DNA of 56,691 nt from an uncultured Bacteroidales bacterium (GTDB lineage Bacteria > Bacteroidota > Bacteroidia > Bacteroidales > Bacteroidaceae), in contig CAMAMB010000009.1 of NCBI GenBank assembly GCA_945836755.1, positions 1 through 56,691 on the forward strand. Reading direction: 5' to 3'. Of this stretch, positions 46,289-54,993 are shown in pieces. The first letter of the stretch is position 1, and the number at the start of each line of letters is the position of its first letter. The notes under the pieces are model-generated. The model did not search any database and had not been told where the DNA came from. It worked only from the letters and a program-made list of their open reading frames with translations. A program made the position numbers and the translations under genes.

Positions 46289-47461
46289 ATGACACTCAAA
46301 GGACATGTACACTACGTCGGTGTGAACGACCGCGTGAAGCACCGCTTCGAAGGACTATGGTTTCTTCCCCAAGGAGTATCGTATAACTCCTACCTCATTG
46401 CCGACAGCGAGGCAGTGGCCCTTGTCGACACCGTCGACGCGGCCTTCTTCGGCGAATATATAGAGAAGATACAGGCCATCATAGGCGAGCGCCCCATCGA
46501 CTACCTCATTGTCAACCACATGGAGCCCGACCATAGCGGTTCGCTGGCCCTCATCCGCAAATACTACCCCGGAGTGCGCCTCGTGGGCAACGCGAAGACA
46601 CTCGAGATGGTGGACGGCTTCTACGGCGCACGTCACGAAGGCGACCTCTGCGTGGGCGACGGCGACAGCCTCAGCCTGGGCCACCACCGGCTGCGCTTCT
46701 ACCTGACGCCCATGCTCCACTGGCCCGAGACCATGATGACTTACTGCGAGACGGAGGGCATCCTCTTCAGCGGCGACGCATTCGGCTGCTTCGGGGCCCT
46801 GAACGGCCACATCGTGGACACCGAGATGGACACCCACGACTACTGGCCCGAGATGGAGCGCTACTACGCCGCGATCTTAGGCAAGTTTGGCGCCCCCGTG
46901 CAAAAGGGCCTGCAGAAACTCGGCAGCCTCGACCTGCGCATGATATGCTCCACCCACGGCCCCGTGTGGGTCAACGAAATAGGCCGCGCCATCGAGACGT
47001 ACCGGCGCTTCTCGGCCGGCGAGACGGAAGAGGGCCTCGTCATCTGCTACGGCAGCATGTACGGCCACACACAGCGCATGGCCGAAGCTGTGGCCGAAGG
47101 TGCCGCAGAGGCCGGCATGCGGCGCATCGTCATACACAACCTCAGCGTGAGCCAGCCCTCGTACGTACTCCTGGACATCTTCCGCTACAGCTGCGTGGCC
47201 GTAGGCGGACCCACGTACAACGGCGGCGTCTTCCCCGTGGTGGAGGACCTGCTCAAGCGACTGGCCGGCCGCTCTGTGGCCAAGCACAAGCTGGGCGTGT
47301 TTGGTGGCTTCACGTGGAGCAGCCAAGCCGTCAAGTGTATAGAGCGATACAACGAGCAGATGAAGATGCAGCTCGTGAGCCCTCCCATAGAGTGGAAGCA
47401 GGGCGTAGGAGCCGACGACCTGGCCGCCGCCCGCGCCCTCGGCCGCGCCTTCAAGGCATAA
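46289..47461 (+). CDS. Flavodiiron protein (FprA / rubredoxin-oxygen oxidoreductase type)
   Basis: A 390-residue A-type flavoprotein that reduces O2 or NO in anaerobes. The N-terminal metallo-beta-lactamase domain carries the diiron ligands: VNHMEPDHSGSLA (the His-x-Glu-x-Asp-His motif), PMLHWPETMMTY, FSGDAFGCFG and STHGPVW. The C-terminal flavodoxin domain begins VICYGSMYGHTQRMAEAV (FMN phosphate loop), with VGGPTYNGG and FGGFTWSS. The start at 46289 (MTLKGHVHYVG) is chosen; the in-frame extension from 46016 covers the repeated promoter block. Confidence 0.95.
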   Translation: MTLKGHVHYVGVNDRVKHRFEGLWFLPQGVSYNSYLIADSEAVALVDTVDAAFFGEYIEKIQAIIGERPIDYLIVNHMEPDHSGSLALIRKYYPGVRLVGNAKTLEMVDGFYGARHEGDLCVGDGDSLSLGHHRLRFYLTPMLHWPETMMTYCETEGILFSGDAFGCFGALNGHIVDTEMDTHDYWPEMERYYAAILGKFGAPVQKGLQKLGSLDLRMICSTHGPVWVNEIGRAIETYRRFSAGETEEGLVICYGSMYGHTQRMAEAVAEGAAEAGMRRIVIHNLSVSQPSYVLLDIFRYSCVAVGGPTYNGGVFPVVEDLLKRLAGRSVAKHKLGVFGGFTWSSQAVKCIERYNEQMKMQLVSPPIEWKQGVGADDLAAARALGRAFKA

Positions 47462-47555
47462 GCCGCCCCACTCCACCCGCCCGCCACGCCCTCTACGCAC
47501 CCCAGGCCGCAGGAAGGGGCGCCGGCACATTCTGACCACCTAAGCCCCCGGCATC

Positions 47556-48089
47556 ATGAAGAAACTCACCATCGAAGAGATGGACCGCCTCGACGTGGCA
47601 GCCTTTCGCCAAGCACCCAAGCTGCCCGTAATAGTAGTGCTCGACAACGTGCGCTCGCTCCACAACGTGGGCAGCGTGTTGCGCAGCGCCGACGCCTTTG
47701 CCGTAGAGGCCGTCTACCTCTGCGGCATTACCGCCACCCCACCCTCGGCCGAGATACACAAGACGGCCCTCGGCGCAGAAGACAGCATGGAGTGGCGCTA
47801 CTTCAAGTCCACGCTCGAAGCCATCGCCCACCTGCGAGAACGTAAAGCGACGGTGTGGGCAGTGGAACAGGTGGAAGGCTCGCAGAAACTGGGGGACGTA
47901 CGCCCCGAAGCGGGCCGGCTGCATGCCCTCGTGCTGGGCCACGAGGTGAAGGGGGTGGACCAGGCTGTGGTCGACGCCTGCGACGGCGCCATCGAGATAC
48001 CGCAGTACGGCACGAAACACTCGCTGAACGTCAGTGTGACGGCGGGCATCGTGATGTGGGAGATGAGCCGGCTGCTGCGCAGGGAGTAG
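47556..48089 (+). CDS. TrmH/SpoU-family RNA methyltransferase
   Basis: A 177-residue SPOUT methyltransferase. The three family motifs are visible: motif 1 LDNVRSLHNVGSVLRSADAF, motif 2 LVLGHEVKGV and motif 3 IEIPQYGTKHSLNVSVTAGI. It acts on rRNA or tRNA ribose; which nucleotide cannot be told from sequence alone. It has no N-terminal substrate-binding extension, as in TrmH- and TrmL-like small members. It starts 94 bp after the flavodiiron gene. Confidence 0.93.
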   Translation: MKKLTIEEMDRLDVAAFRQAPKLPVIVVLDNVRSLHNVGSVLRSADAFAVEAVYLCGITATPPSAEIHKTALGAEDSMEWRYFKSTLEAIAHLRERKATVWAVEQVEGSQKLGDVRPEAGRLHALVLGHEVKGVDQAVVDACDGAIEIPQYGTKHSLNVSVTAGIVMWEMSRLLRRE

Positions 48090-48145
48090 CGCGAGGCCCG
48101 GCGCCGACGCCGACGAAGGCGAGCCTCCGGGGGCAAGAAAGCGGC

Positions 48146-48189
48146 AAGGTGTGGTCTGTGTGTCGGCGGCGACACATGGACCACACCTT
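48146..48189. terminator. Long perfect hairpin after the TrmH-family gene
   Basis: AAGGTGTGGTC / GACCACACCTT forms an 11-bp outer stem, with GTGTC / GACAC inside. It is followed by ATATATATA, so it is a terminator or an RNA-processing hairpin. Confidence 0.7.
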
Positions 48190-48208
48190 ATATATATACC
48201 ACCACACT

Positions 48209-48243
48209 CAGGGCAGGCACCCCGCGAAGGAGAGCCTGCCCTG
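48209..48243. terminator. Terminator hairpin of the POT transporter gene
   Basis: CAGGGCAGGC / GCCTGCCCTG stem with a 15-nt loop, 32 bp beyond the minus-strand stop. No long T-run. Confidence 0.6.
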
Positions 48244-48274
48244 AGACGTAAGGGGAGAGAGGCGCGGCGAGCAC

Positions 48275-49795
48275 TTAGCTCACCCGGTTGAGCTTCTTGA
48301 TAATGGAGAAGATGAAGAGGGCAGCCACGAGGCAGATGGCAGCAAGCACGCCCCAGACGATGGTAAGGTCGAGGCCCCAGAGATAGCCGGGTATCTGCAC
48401 GAGGAAGTTGCCGAGGGCGGTGGAGACGAACCAGGCACCCATCATCATGCCCTTATACTTGGGGGGAGCCACCTTGCTGACGAAGGAGATGCCGATGGGG
48501 CTGAGCAGGAGCTCGGCAAAGGTGAGGATGAGGTAGGTGCTGACGAGGAGGTTGGGGGTGACGTTGGCCATGTGGTCGTTGACGCCGTCGGTGTAGGTGG
48601 GCACGGGGAGGCCCACAGAGCCGGCAATCATGAGGAGGTAGGCGCAGGTGGCCACGAGCATGCCGAGGCCGATCTTGACGGGCGACTTGGGCTCTTTACC
48701 CTTCTTGGCAAGCCATCCGAAGAAGGCGATGCTCACGGGGGTCAGCAAGACCACGAAGCAAGGGTTGAACTGCTGGAAGATAGGGGCGCTGATGGAAATG
48801 GGAGCGGAGAGCTGCGTGTATTTCCAGTAGAGATAGCCTGCGGGGAGGGCTACGAAGGCTGCTCCGATAGACTTGGCCTTGAGGCCCTTGTTCTGGAAGA
48901 GGGCGAAAGCGCCGTAGACCATGAAGATGGCGGCCACGAGATTGGTCACGTCGAACATCATGGACTGCAGGCCGGCTGAGGAGGCGGCGGTGTAGTCGCG
49001 TGCGAAGAAGGTGAGGGTGAGGCCGTTCTGGTGGAAGGCCATCCAGAAGAAGATGACGACTGCCATGACGAGGATGAGGCAGGTGATGCGTTCGCGGGTC
49101 TCTGCGGGTGAGAGTTCGTCGGCCGGAGCCTTCTCGGCATCGGTGGCCGTCTTCGCCTTGGTGGTGGTGATGACGTGGCGGAAGGTGGGCATGCCGAGGT
49201 AGTAAATGGCGATGGAGACGATGAGGGAGGCGCAGGCCACGGCAAAGGCGAAGTGGTAAGAGTCAGCCTCGCTCACTCCGAGCGAAGCCTGTGCCCACTC
49301 CATGATCTTGATGGCAGCTGTGGGGGCAAACATGGCGCCGATGTTGATGGCCATGTAGAAGAGGCTGAAGCCGCTGTCGCGCTTGTCGGCGTAGCGTGGC
49401 TCGTTGTAGAGGTCGCCGACCATGACCTGGAGGTTACCCTTGAAGAGACCTGTGCCCAGGCTGATGAAGAGCAGCGAGGCCGCCATGACGATGATGGCGA
49501 AGACATTGGCGCCGAGGGGCAGCGCCATGAGCACGTAGCCCACGAACATGACGAAGATGCCGATGGTGACCATCTTGCTGTAGCCAAACTTGTCGGCCAG
49601 CATGCCGCCGAAGAGGGGGAGGAAGTAGACCAGCATGAGGAAGCTGGAGAAGATGGTGCTCGTGAACTTCTCGTCGAAGTGGAAGTTGGCTTGCAGGAAG
49701 AGGGTGAACACGGCGAGCATGGTGTAGTAGCCGAAGCGTTCGCCCGTGTTGGCCAAGGCGAGGGCCCATAAGCCCTTGGGTTGTCCTTCAAACAT
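48275..49795 (-). CDS. POT-family proton-dependent oligopeptide transporter
   Basis: A 506-residue inner-membrane protein with about 12-14 helices. POT signatures: the ExxER-like FEGQPKGLWALALANTGERFGYYTM at the N terminus (here shortened: NTGERFGYYTML), YLPLFGGMLADKFGY, and GTGLFKGNLQVMVGDLY, FSLFYMAINIGAMFAP (PTR2 signature 2). A large insertion carries extra helices, as in other Bacteroidetes members. It lies 27 bp after uvrA on the same strand. Confidence 0.93.
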   Translation of the reverse strand: MFEGQPKGLWALALANTGERFGYYTMLAVFTLFLQANFHFDEKFTSTIFSSFLMLVYFLPLFGGMLADKFGYSKMVTIGIFVMFVGYVLMALPLGANVFAIIVMAASLLFISLGTGLFKGNLQVMVGDLYNEPRYADKRDSGFSLFYMAINIGAMFAPTAAIKIMEWAQASLGVSEADSYHFAFAVACASLIVSIAIYYLGMPTFRHVITTTKAKTATDAEKAPADELSPAETRERITCLILVMAVVIFFWMAFHQNGLTLTFFARDYTAASSAGLQSMMFDVTNLVAAIFMVYGAFALFQNKGLKAKSIGAAFVALPAGYLYWKYTQLSAPISISAPIFQQFNPCFVVLLTPVSIAFFGWLAKKGKEPKSPVKIGLGMLVATCAYLLMIAGSVGLPVPTYTDGVNDHMANVTPNLLVSTYLILTFAELLLSPIGISFVSKVAPPKYKGMMMGAWFVSTALGNFLVQIPGYLWGLDLTIVWGVLAAICLVAALFIFSIIKKLNRVS

Positions 49796-49822
49796 AGGAG
49801 ATAAAGATTTTATAGGTGAATA

Positions 49823-52681
49823 TTAAGAGGTTTCGGTGTGGGAGGATGTACGGCGGCCCATCTCCTTGGCCAAGAAGGGGGCTGTGTATCCCCTGCCCTG
49901 GGCCACCATCTGCTCGGGCGTACCGCAGAAGACGACCTGGCCGCCTGCGCGTCCGCCTTCGGGGCCCATCTCGATGAGGTGGTCGGCCACCTTGATGACG
50001 TCGAGGTTGTGCTCGATGACGATGACGGTGTTGCCCCTGCTGACGAGGGTCTGGAGCACGTCCATGAGCACGCGGATGTCCTCGAAGTGGAGGCCGGTGG
50101 TGGGCTCGTCGAGTATGTAGAGCGTGCGGCCGGTGTCGCGGCGTGCGAGCTCTGTGGCCAGCTTGACGCGCTGGCTCTCGCCGCCCGAGAGGGTGGTGCA
50201 GGACTGCCCGAGCTTGATGTAGCCGAGGCCTACCTCGCGGAGAGTGCGTATCTTGTGGAGGATGGCAGGCACGTGCTCGAAGAAGTCGACGGCCTGGTTG
50301 ATGGTCATGTCGAGCACGTCGGCTATGCTTTTCCCCTTGAAGCGCACCTCGAGGGTTTCGTGGTTGTAGCGCTTGCCGTGGCAGGCTTCGCAGGGCACGT
50401 AGACGTCGGGCAGGAAGTTCATCTCGATGGTCTTGTAGCCGTTGCCCTTGCACGTTTCGCATCGCCCGCCCTTGACGTTGAAGCTGAAGCGCCCCGCCTT
50501 GTATCCCCTCATCTTAGACTCAGTGAGGGCCACGAAGAGGCTGCGTATGTCGGCGAAGACGCCGGTGTAGGTGGCGGGGTTGGAGCGCGGGCTGCGTCCG
50601 ATGGGGCTCTGGTCTACGGCCACGACCTTGTCGATGTGGTCGATGCCTTCGAGGGCGGTGTAGGGTAGCGGCTCCTTGAGGGCGCGGTAGAAGTGGCGTG
50701 TAAGGATGGGCAGGAGGGTCTCGTTGATGAGGGTCGACTTGCCCGACCCCGATACGCCGGTGACGCCGATGAGGCAGCCTAAGGGGAAGCTGACGTCGAC
50801 GCCCTTGAGGTTGTTGCCGGTGGCGCCTCTGAGCGTGAGGCTGTGGCCGTTGCCCTTGCGGCGGGTGAGTGGCGTGGGTATCTCGAGGCGGCGGGTGAGG
50901 TAGTCGGCGGTGAGGCTGTGAGTGCGCAGCATCTCGGCAGGCGTGCCTTGGAATACCACCTCGCCTCCATGGCGTCCGGCGCGCGGCCCCATGTCGACGA
51001 TGTAGTCGGCAGCGAGCATCATGTCCTTGTCGTGCTCGACGACGACGACGGTGTTGCCCATGTCGCGGAGCTCTTTGAGGGAGCGTATGAGGCGGTCGTT
51101 GTCGCGCTGGTGGAGGCCTATGCTGGGCTCGTCGAGTATGTAGAGCACGTTGACCAGACGGCTGCCTATCTGTGTGGCCAGGCGTATGCGCTGGCTCTCG
51201 CCGCCGCTGAGCGACTGCGCCGGGCGGTGGAGGGAGAGGTAGTCGAGGCCCACGTCGAGCAGGAACCTGAGGCGTGTGAGCAGCTCCTTGAGTATCTCGT
51301 GGGCGATGGCCTTGTTCTTGGGCTCGAGGCGGTCTTCGACGTGGCTGAGCCAGTCGTAGAGGGAGGCTATGTCCATGCGCGCCAGCTCGGCGATGTTCTT
51401 TCCGGCGAGGCGGTAGCTGAGTGCCTCTCTGTGGAGGCGGTCGCCGTGGCAGAGGGGGCAGTCGGCCGTCATGGAGAACTGGTCGACCCATCGCTGCGTG
51501 GCTGCTGAGATGTCGGCGTCGGCCATTTGCCGCACATACTTGGCCAGTCCGTCGAAGTCCACGTAGTAGTCTTCGGTGGTGTGTGCCACCTCGGCGGGAA
51601 TACAGAGACGTCCCGGGTGTCCGTTGAGCACTTCGTCGAGGGCTTCCTCGGGTATGTCGGCGATGGGGGTAGTGAGGTCGCAGTCGTAGCTACGCAGCAC
51701 GGCTTCTATCTGATGGAATATAAGCGTATTGCGATACTTGCCGAGGGGTGCGAGGCCGCCTTCGCGTATGGAGAGGGCCGGGTGGGGCATCACCTTGGAG
51801 CGGTCCATGACGCTGACCACGCCGAGGCCTTTACACTTGGGGCATGCGCCCTGCGTGGAGTTGAAGGAGAAGTTGTGGGGGGCCGGTTCGCGGTAGCTCA
51901 GCCCCGTGGTGGGACACATGAGCTGCTTGGAGAAGAAGCGGGCCTTGCCGTCGGCGTCGTCGAGCACCTGCATGAGGCCGTTGCCCTGTCCGAGGGCCTG
52001 CTGCACGCTCGTACGGAGGCGCTCGGCGTCCTTGCTGCGCACTATGAGGCGGTCTATGACCACTTCGATGTCGTGGTTCTTGTAGCGGTCTACCTTCATT
52101 CCCTGGCTAACTTCGTGCAGCTCGCCGTCGACCCTGACGGTGAGAAAGCCTTTGCGGCGTACGGTCTCGAAGAGCTCCTTGTAGTGGCCCTTGCGGCTGC
52201 GCACGAGGGGGGCGAGCAGGTATACCTTGTGGCCTTCGTAGCGCTGGAGGATGAGGTCGACTATCTTGTCTTCCGTGTATTTGACCATGCGCTCTCCCGT
52301 CTCGTAGGAGTAGGCATCGGCGGCTCGGGCGTAGAGCAGTCGCAGGAAGTCGTAGATTTCTGTGACGGTGCCCACGGTGGAGCGTGGGTTCTTGTTGGTG
52401 GTTTTCTGCTCGATGCTGATAACGGGGCTGAGGCCGGTGATATTGTCTACGTCGGGGCGTTCGAGGTTGTCGAGGAAGTTGCGTGCATAGGCCGAGAAGG
52501 TCTCGATGTAGCGTCGCTGCCCCTCGGCGTAGAGGGTGTCGAAGGCCAAGGAGCTCTTGCCTGAGCCGGAGAGGCCGGTGATGACGGTGAGGCTGTAACG
52601 CGGCAGGCTCACGTCCACGTTTTTGAGGTTGTGGACGCGAGCTCCGAGTATTTCGATCTTGCTGTCAGCTTGTTCGTTCAT
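49823..52681 (-). CDS. uvrA: Excinuclease ABC subunit A
   Basis: A 952-residue DNA-damage sensor of nucleotide-excision repair. Two ABC ATPase modules are complete: Walker A ITGLSGSGKSSLAFDTL and VTGVSGSGKSTLINETL, with ABC signatures SLSGGESQRIRLA and TLSGGESQRVKLA. Zinc module 2 is intact (CETCKGNGY, CEACHGKRY). Zinc module 1 reads MCPTTGLSY, then ACPKCKGLG, so one of the four expected Cys is Thr. It starts 43 bp after the T9SS type B gene and 27 bp before the POT gene, so the three may share a transcript. Confidence 0.96.
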   Translation of the reverse strand: MNEQADSKIEILGARVHNLKNVDVSLPRYSLTVITGLSGSGKSSLAFDTLYAEGQRRYIETFSAYARNFLDNLERPDVDNITGLSPVISIEQKTTNKNPRSTVGTVTEIYDFLRLLYARAADAYSYETGERMVKYTEDKIVDLILQRYEGHKVYLLAPLVRSRKGHYKELFETVRRKGFLTVRVDGELHEVSQGMKVDRYKNHDIEVVIDRLIVRSKDAERLRTSVQQALGQGNGLMQVLDDADGKARFFSKQLMCPTTGLSYREPAPHNFSFNSTQGACPKCKGLGVVSVMDRSKVMPHPALSIREGGLAPLGKYRNTLIFHQIEAVLRSYDCDLTTPIADIPEEALDEVLNGHPGRLCIPAEVAHTTEDYYVDFDGLAKYVRQMADADISAATQRWVDQFSMTADCPLCHGDRLHREALSYRLAGKNIAELARMDIASLYDWLSHVEDRLEPKNKAIAHEILKELLTRLRFLLDVGLDYLSLHRPAQSLSGGESQRIRLATQIGSRLVNVLYILDEPSIGLHQRDNDRLIRSLKELRDMGNTVVVVEHDKDMMLAADYIVDMGPRAGRHGGEVVFQGTPAEMLRTHSLTADYLTRRLEIPTPLTRRKGNGHSLTLRGATGNNLKGVDVSFPLGCLIGVTGVSGSGKSTLINETLLPILTRHFYRALKEPLPYTALEGIDHIDKVVAVDQSPIGRSPRSNPATYTGVFADIRSLFVALTESKMRGYKAGRFSFNVKGGRCETCKGNGYKTIEMNFLPDVYVPCEACHGKRYNHETLEVRFKGKSIADVLDMTINQAVDFFEHVPAILHKIRTLREVGLGYIKLGQSCTTLSGGESQRVKLATELARRDTGRTLYILDEPTTGLHFEDIRVLMDVLQTLVSRGNTVIVIEHNLDVIKVADHLIEMGPEGGRAGGQVVFCGTPEQMVAQGRGYTAPFLAKEMGRRTSSHTETS

Positions 52682-52724
52682 GTGGATGATGGGCGGCGTG
52701 GGTCGAGGCCGCAGGCTTGGGGCG

Positions 52725-53450
52725 TCAGGGAGTGGCGTTACCGGCGCTGCCTGCCTCCGAGTATCCGCGAAGGAGGTTGATGACCTTCTTTATCTCATAG
52801 TTCTTGCCGTCGGCGCCCTTGGCCTCGATGCGCAGGTAGTAGGCTCCGTCGGGGGCGTTCTTGCCTCCCGTGCGTCCGTCCCACCCGCTGTTGATGTCGG
52901 TCCACTCAAAGATTTTCTTCCCCCACCGGCTGAAGATGATGCCCTTGAACGAGAGTATGCTGCGGTGTCCCTCCTTCACTCTGAAGATGTCGTTGATGCC
53001 GTCGCCGTTGGGGGTGAAGGCGTTGGGCACTTCGAGCTTCGACTCGGCGAAGGTGAGGGTGAAGGGGGCATCCATCTCGTCCCACTCTATGGTGTCGTCG
53101 CCCTTGACGAAGGTGACGAGGAGCTTCACCTGGTAGGTGCCGGAGCCTGTGAAGCGGTAGTCGGTCTGCTCTTCGTAGCGGGTGAGGAAGGGGGATGTCT
53201 CTCCCTGGCGCGTAAACTGCCACTCGTAGCGCGCTTCCCAGTCGCCGAGGTTCTGCGGACGGGCCTCAAAGTGCACGTCAAGGGGGGCGTCGCCGTCGAA
53301 GGTGGTCTCTTCGACCGTTTCGCCGTCGGCCGTCGTATATATCATGGTCGGCTCTACGTAGGGATAGGCTCCCTGAGCCACTGCCACCGCTGCCGCAAAG
53401 GGCGTGAGCCACACGAGCAGGGCGCAGAGGAGAGGTGAAAAAGGCTTCAT
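52725..53450 (-). CDS. T9SS type B (gliding-motility-associated) C-terminal domain protein
   Basis: A 241-residue secreted protein. Signal peptide (1-25, ending AVAVAQ); a PKD-like or Ig-like module (about 35-130, with FTGSGTYQVKLLVTF); then the type B sorting domain VPNAFTPNGDGINDIFRV, KGIIFSRWGKKIFEW, GWDGRTGG, APDGAYYLRIEAKGADG, KKVINLLR. It implies a functional T9SS in the organism. Its promoter is probably the minus-strand TACCTTTG at 53564-53557, with a poor -33 region. Confidence 0.92.
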   Translation of the reverse strand: MKPFSPLLCALLVWLTPFAAAVAVAQGAYPYVEPTMIYTTADGETVEETTFDGDAPLDVHFEARPQNLGDWEARYEWQFTRQGETSPFLTRYEEQTDYRFTGSGTYQVKLLVTFVKGDDTIEWDEMDAPFTLTFAESKLEVPNAFTPNGDGINDIFRVKEGHRSILSFKGIIFSRWGKKIFEWTDINSGWDGRTGGKNAPDGAYYLRIEAKGADGKNYEIKKVINLLRGYSEAGSAGNATP

Positions 53451-53919
53451 GGCTTGTCGTTGAGTAGGGGCTGCCTGCCCGCTTTCGGCAGGGGGGGCTG
53501 CGTGTCGCGGGCTGCAATGGAAGCACCCCTCGGCGGCGCGGCGGCAGGAACGGCAGCAAAGGTAGTGATAATTAGGCGAAAGGGAAAACCGCCGCCCGGC
53601 AAATATGCGGTCAGCGCCCCGCGCCCCGCCCTCCGTGGCCCGCAGCTCCCGTCACCGGCATGCGGCGCAGCCCGCACCGGGCACGGATTGAAGGACTGCG
53701 AAAATGTTAAATATCGCCCCGCCGGGCAGCGACCCTCACCCTCGCCGCGGCTCTCTATCGCAACACTCGTTAACAGTATCTTCGTCGTGCCGAAATGCCC
53801 ACAGGGCGGTCGTTCTGAGCAGTTTGGGCCTACGTCACAGCCCTCGCCCAACGCCTCGGAAAGGCTGTCTGAAAGCCGTGGGCCGAAACGTTAAAGTGGT
53901 GATAGATAAGGGGGAAGCC
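53451..53919. other. Intergenic region before the rlpA promoter
   Basis: No protein-like frame. It holds the minus-strand -7 element TACCTTTG (53564-53557) of the T9SS type B gene; nothing else was recognised. Confidence 0.4.
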
Positions 53920-53950
53920 TTGGCCGGGTGGCTAAAAAGCTGTACCTTTG
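53920..53950 (+). promoter_or_regulatory. Promoter upstream of the long rlpA leader
   Basis: TTG at 53920-53922, 20 nt, TACCTTTG at 53943-53950, full spacing match. It is 368 bp from the rlpA start codon. Confidence 0.75.
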
Positions 53951-53956
53951 CACCCG

Positions 53957-54317
53957 CAAACCTCACGAAGAGAGAGGCACGCTGCCGCCCAGGGCCATCG
54001 AGCATAGCCCGCGGACCGACAGCCTGCACGCCGAAGCAACGGGCCTACGCAAAGCCCCTTCCCAAGTTCACAGACACAGAGCGACAGGCCCACCATCAAG
54101 GCCAACACAGGGAGCGGCACTCTCATACCACCGTCAGGGTACACCTTGTAAGTCGCCGGGCGCGACACGCTGCCTACCCGCAGCCCGACCCCACATGCGA
54201 CACTCACTCCGCTGACCACGGCGCCTCCGCTTGCAGTATGGCTACACTTGCAAGAGGCCACTAAGGCCCACGAGGACGCCACGATGACCCGACGGTCTTC
54301 GTGATAAAACTATCACA
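53957..54317 (+). ncRNA. Transcribed leader or candidate small RNA before rlpA
   Basis: About 360 nt lie between a strong promoter and the rlpA ATG. No signature of tmRNA, RNase P RNA or a known riboswitch was found. The region has an ORF (in the 186-residue frame) with no protein-like character. It may be a structured leader or an independent sRNA gene; there is no obvious terminator before rlpA. Confidence 0.35.
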
Positions 54318-54884
54318 ATGCAGTTAAAGAAAATCTTACTCCTACTCACAGCCCTCTTACTCACTACGACCACCGCAGCCTTTGCCCAAGCCGCCGGCAA
54401 GGCATCTTATTATGGTAACTCCCTACACGGACGTCGCACCAGCGACGGCTCACGCTACCACAAAGACAGTCTCACCTGCGCCCACCGCACTCTGCCCTTC
54501 GGCACCCTGCTGAAGGTGCGCAACGTCAACAACGGCAAGGAAGTGGTAGTCAAGGTCAACGACCGCGGGCCATATTGCCGCGGACGCGTAGTAGACCTCT
54601 CCATGGCCGCAGCCAAAGAGCTCGGCATGGTGGCCGCCGGAGTGGTGGCCGTACAGGTTGAAGAAATTGGCCATGTCAATGACCCCAACATCAACGACCT
54701 GCTCGCTGCACACAAGCTGCCTGAAAGCAAATTCATAGACCCGGCCACCGGCGAATCGTACACCATGAGCGAATGGAAACAACGCGCCGAGGAAAAACGC
54801 CAGCAGGCCCTCGCACAGCAGACACCTCGATACAGAGTGCTTGACACCAAGGCCACAGCCAAGGCCGGCAGCCAGAAAAAATGA
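54318..54884 (+). CDS. rlpA: RlpA-like lytic transglycosylase (double-psi beta-barrel)
   Basis: A 188-residue secreted protein with signal peptide 1-23 (ending AFAQA). The RlpA double-psi barrel covers about residues 25-120: GKASYYGNSLHGRRTSDG, LTCAHRTLPFGTLLKVRN, VVKVNDRGPYCRGRVVDLS and AAAKELGMV. The catalytic Asp (VNDRGPY) and the His in CAHRTLPFG are kept. It lacks a SPOR domain; the C-terminal tail is charged and low complexity. The likely role is cleavage of denuded peptidoglycan or cell-wall remodelling. Confidence 0.9.
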   Translation: MQLKKILLLLTALLLTTTTAAFAQAAGKASYYGNSLHGRRTSDGSRYHKDSLTCAHRTLPFGTLLKVRNVNNGKEVVVKVNDRGPYCRGRVVDLSMAAAKELGMVAAGVVAVQVEEIGHVNDPNINDLLAAHKLPESKFIDPATGESYTMSEWKQRAEEKRQQALAQQTPRYRVLDTKATAKAGSQKK

Positions 54885-54930
54885 CAACGCTCCACTGAAC
54901 CTTCTCACACGTCAGCGGAACAACGATAAA

Positions 54931-54969
54931 GGGAGGCATCCACAGCCGGATGCCTCCCTCTCTTTTTTT
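54931..54969. terminator. Bidirectional terminator between rlpA and the NhaC-like gene
   Basis: GGGAGGCATC / GATGCCTCCC stem with an 8-nt loop, followed by TCTCTTTTTTT on the plus strand; the minus strand reads TTTATCG after the stem. Confidence 0.9.
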
Positions 54970-54993
54970 GCCATATACCCGGCGAGCCGGCGG

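Noticed and set aside
53704-54264. 186-residue plus-strand ORF before rlpA
   Set aside because: It starts upstream of the promoter at 53920-53950 and has no domain, signal peptide or plausible composition.
53957-54317. tmRNA, RNase P RNA or known riboswitch
   Set aside because: None of the conserved blocks (TTCGACAG, GAGGAAAGTCCGGGC, B12 or TPP boxes) occurs there.
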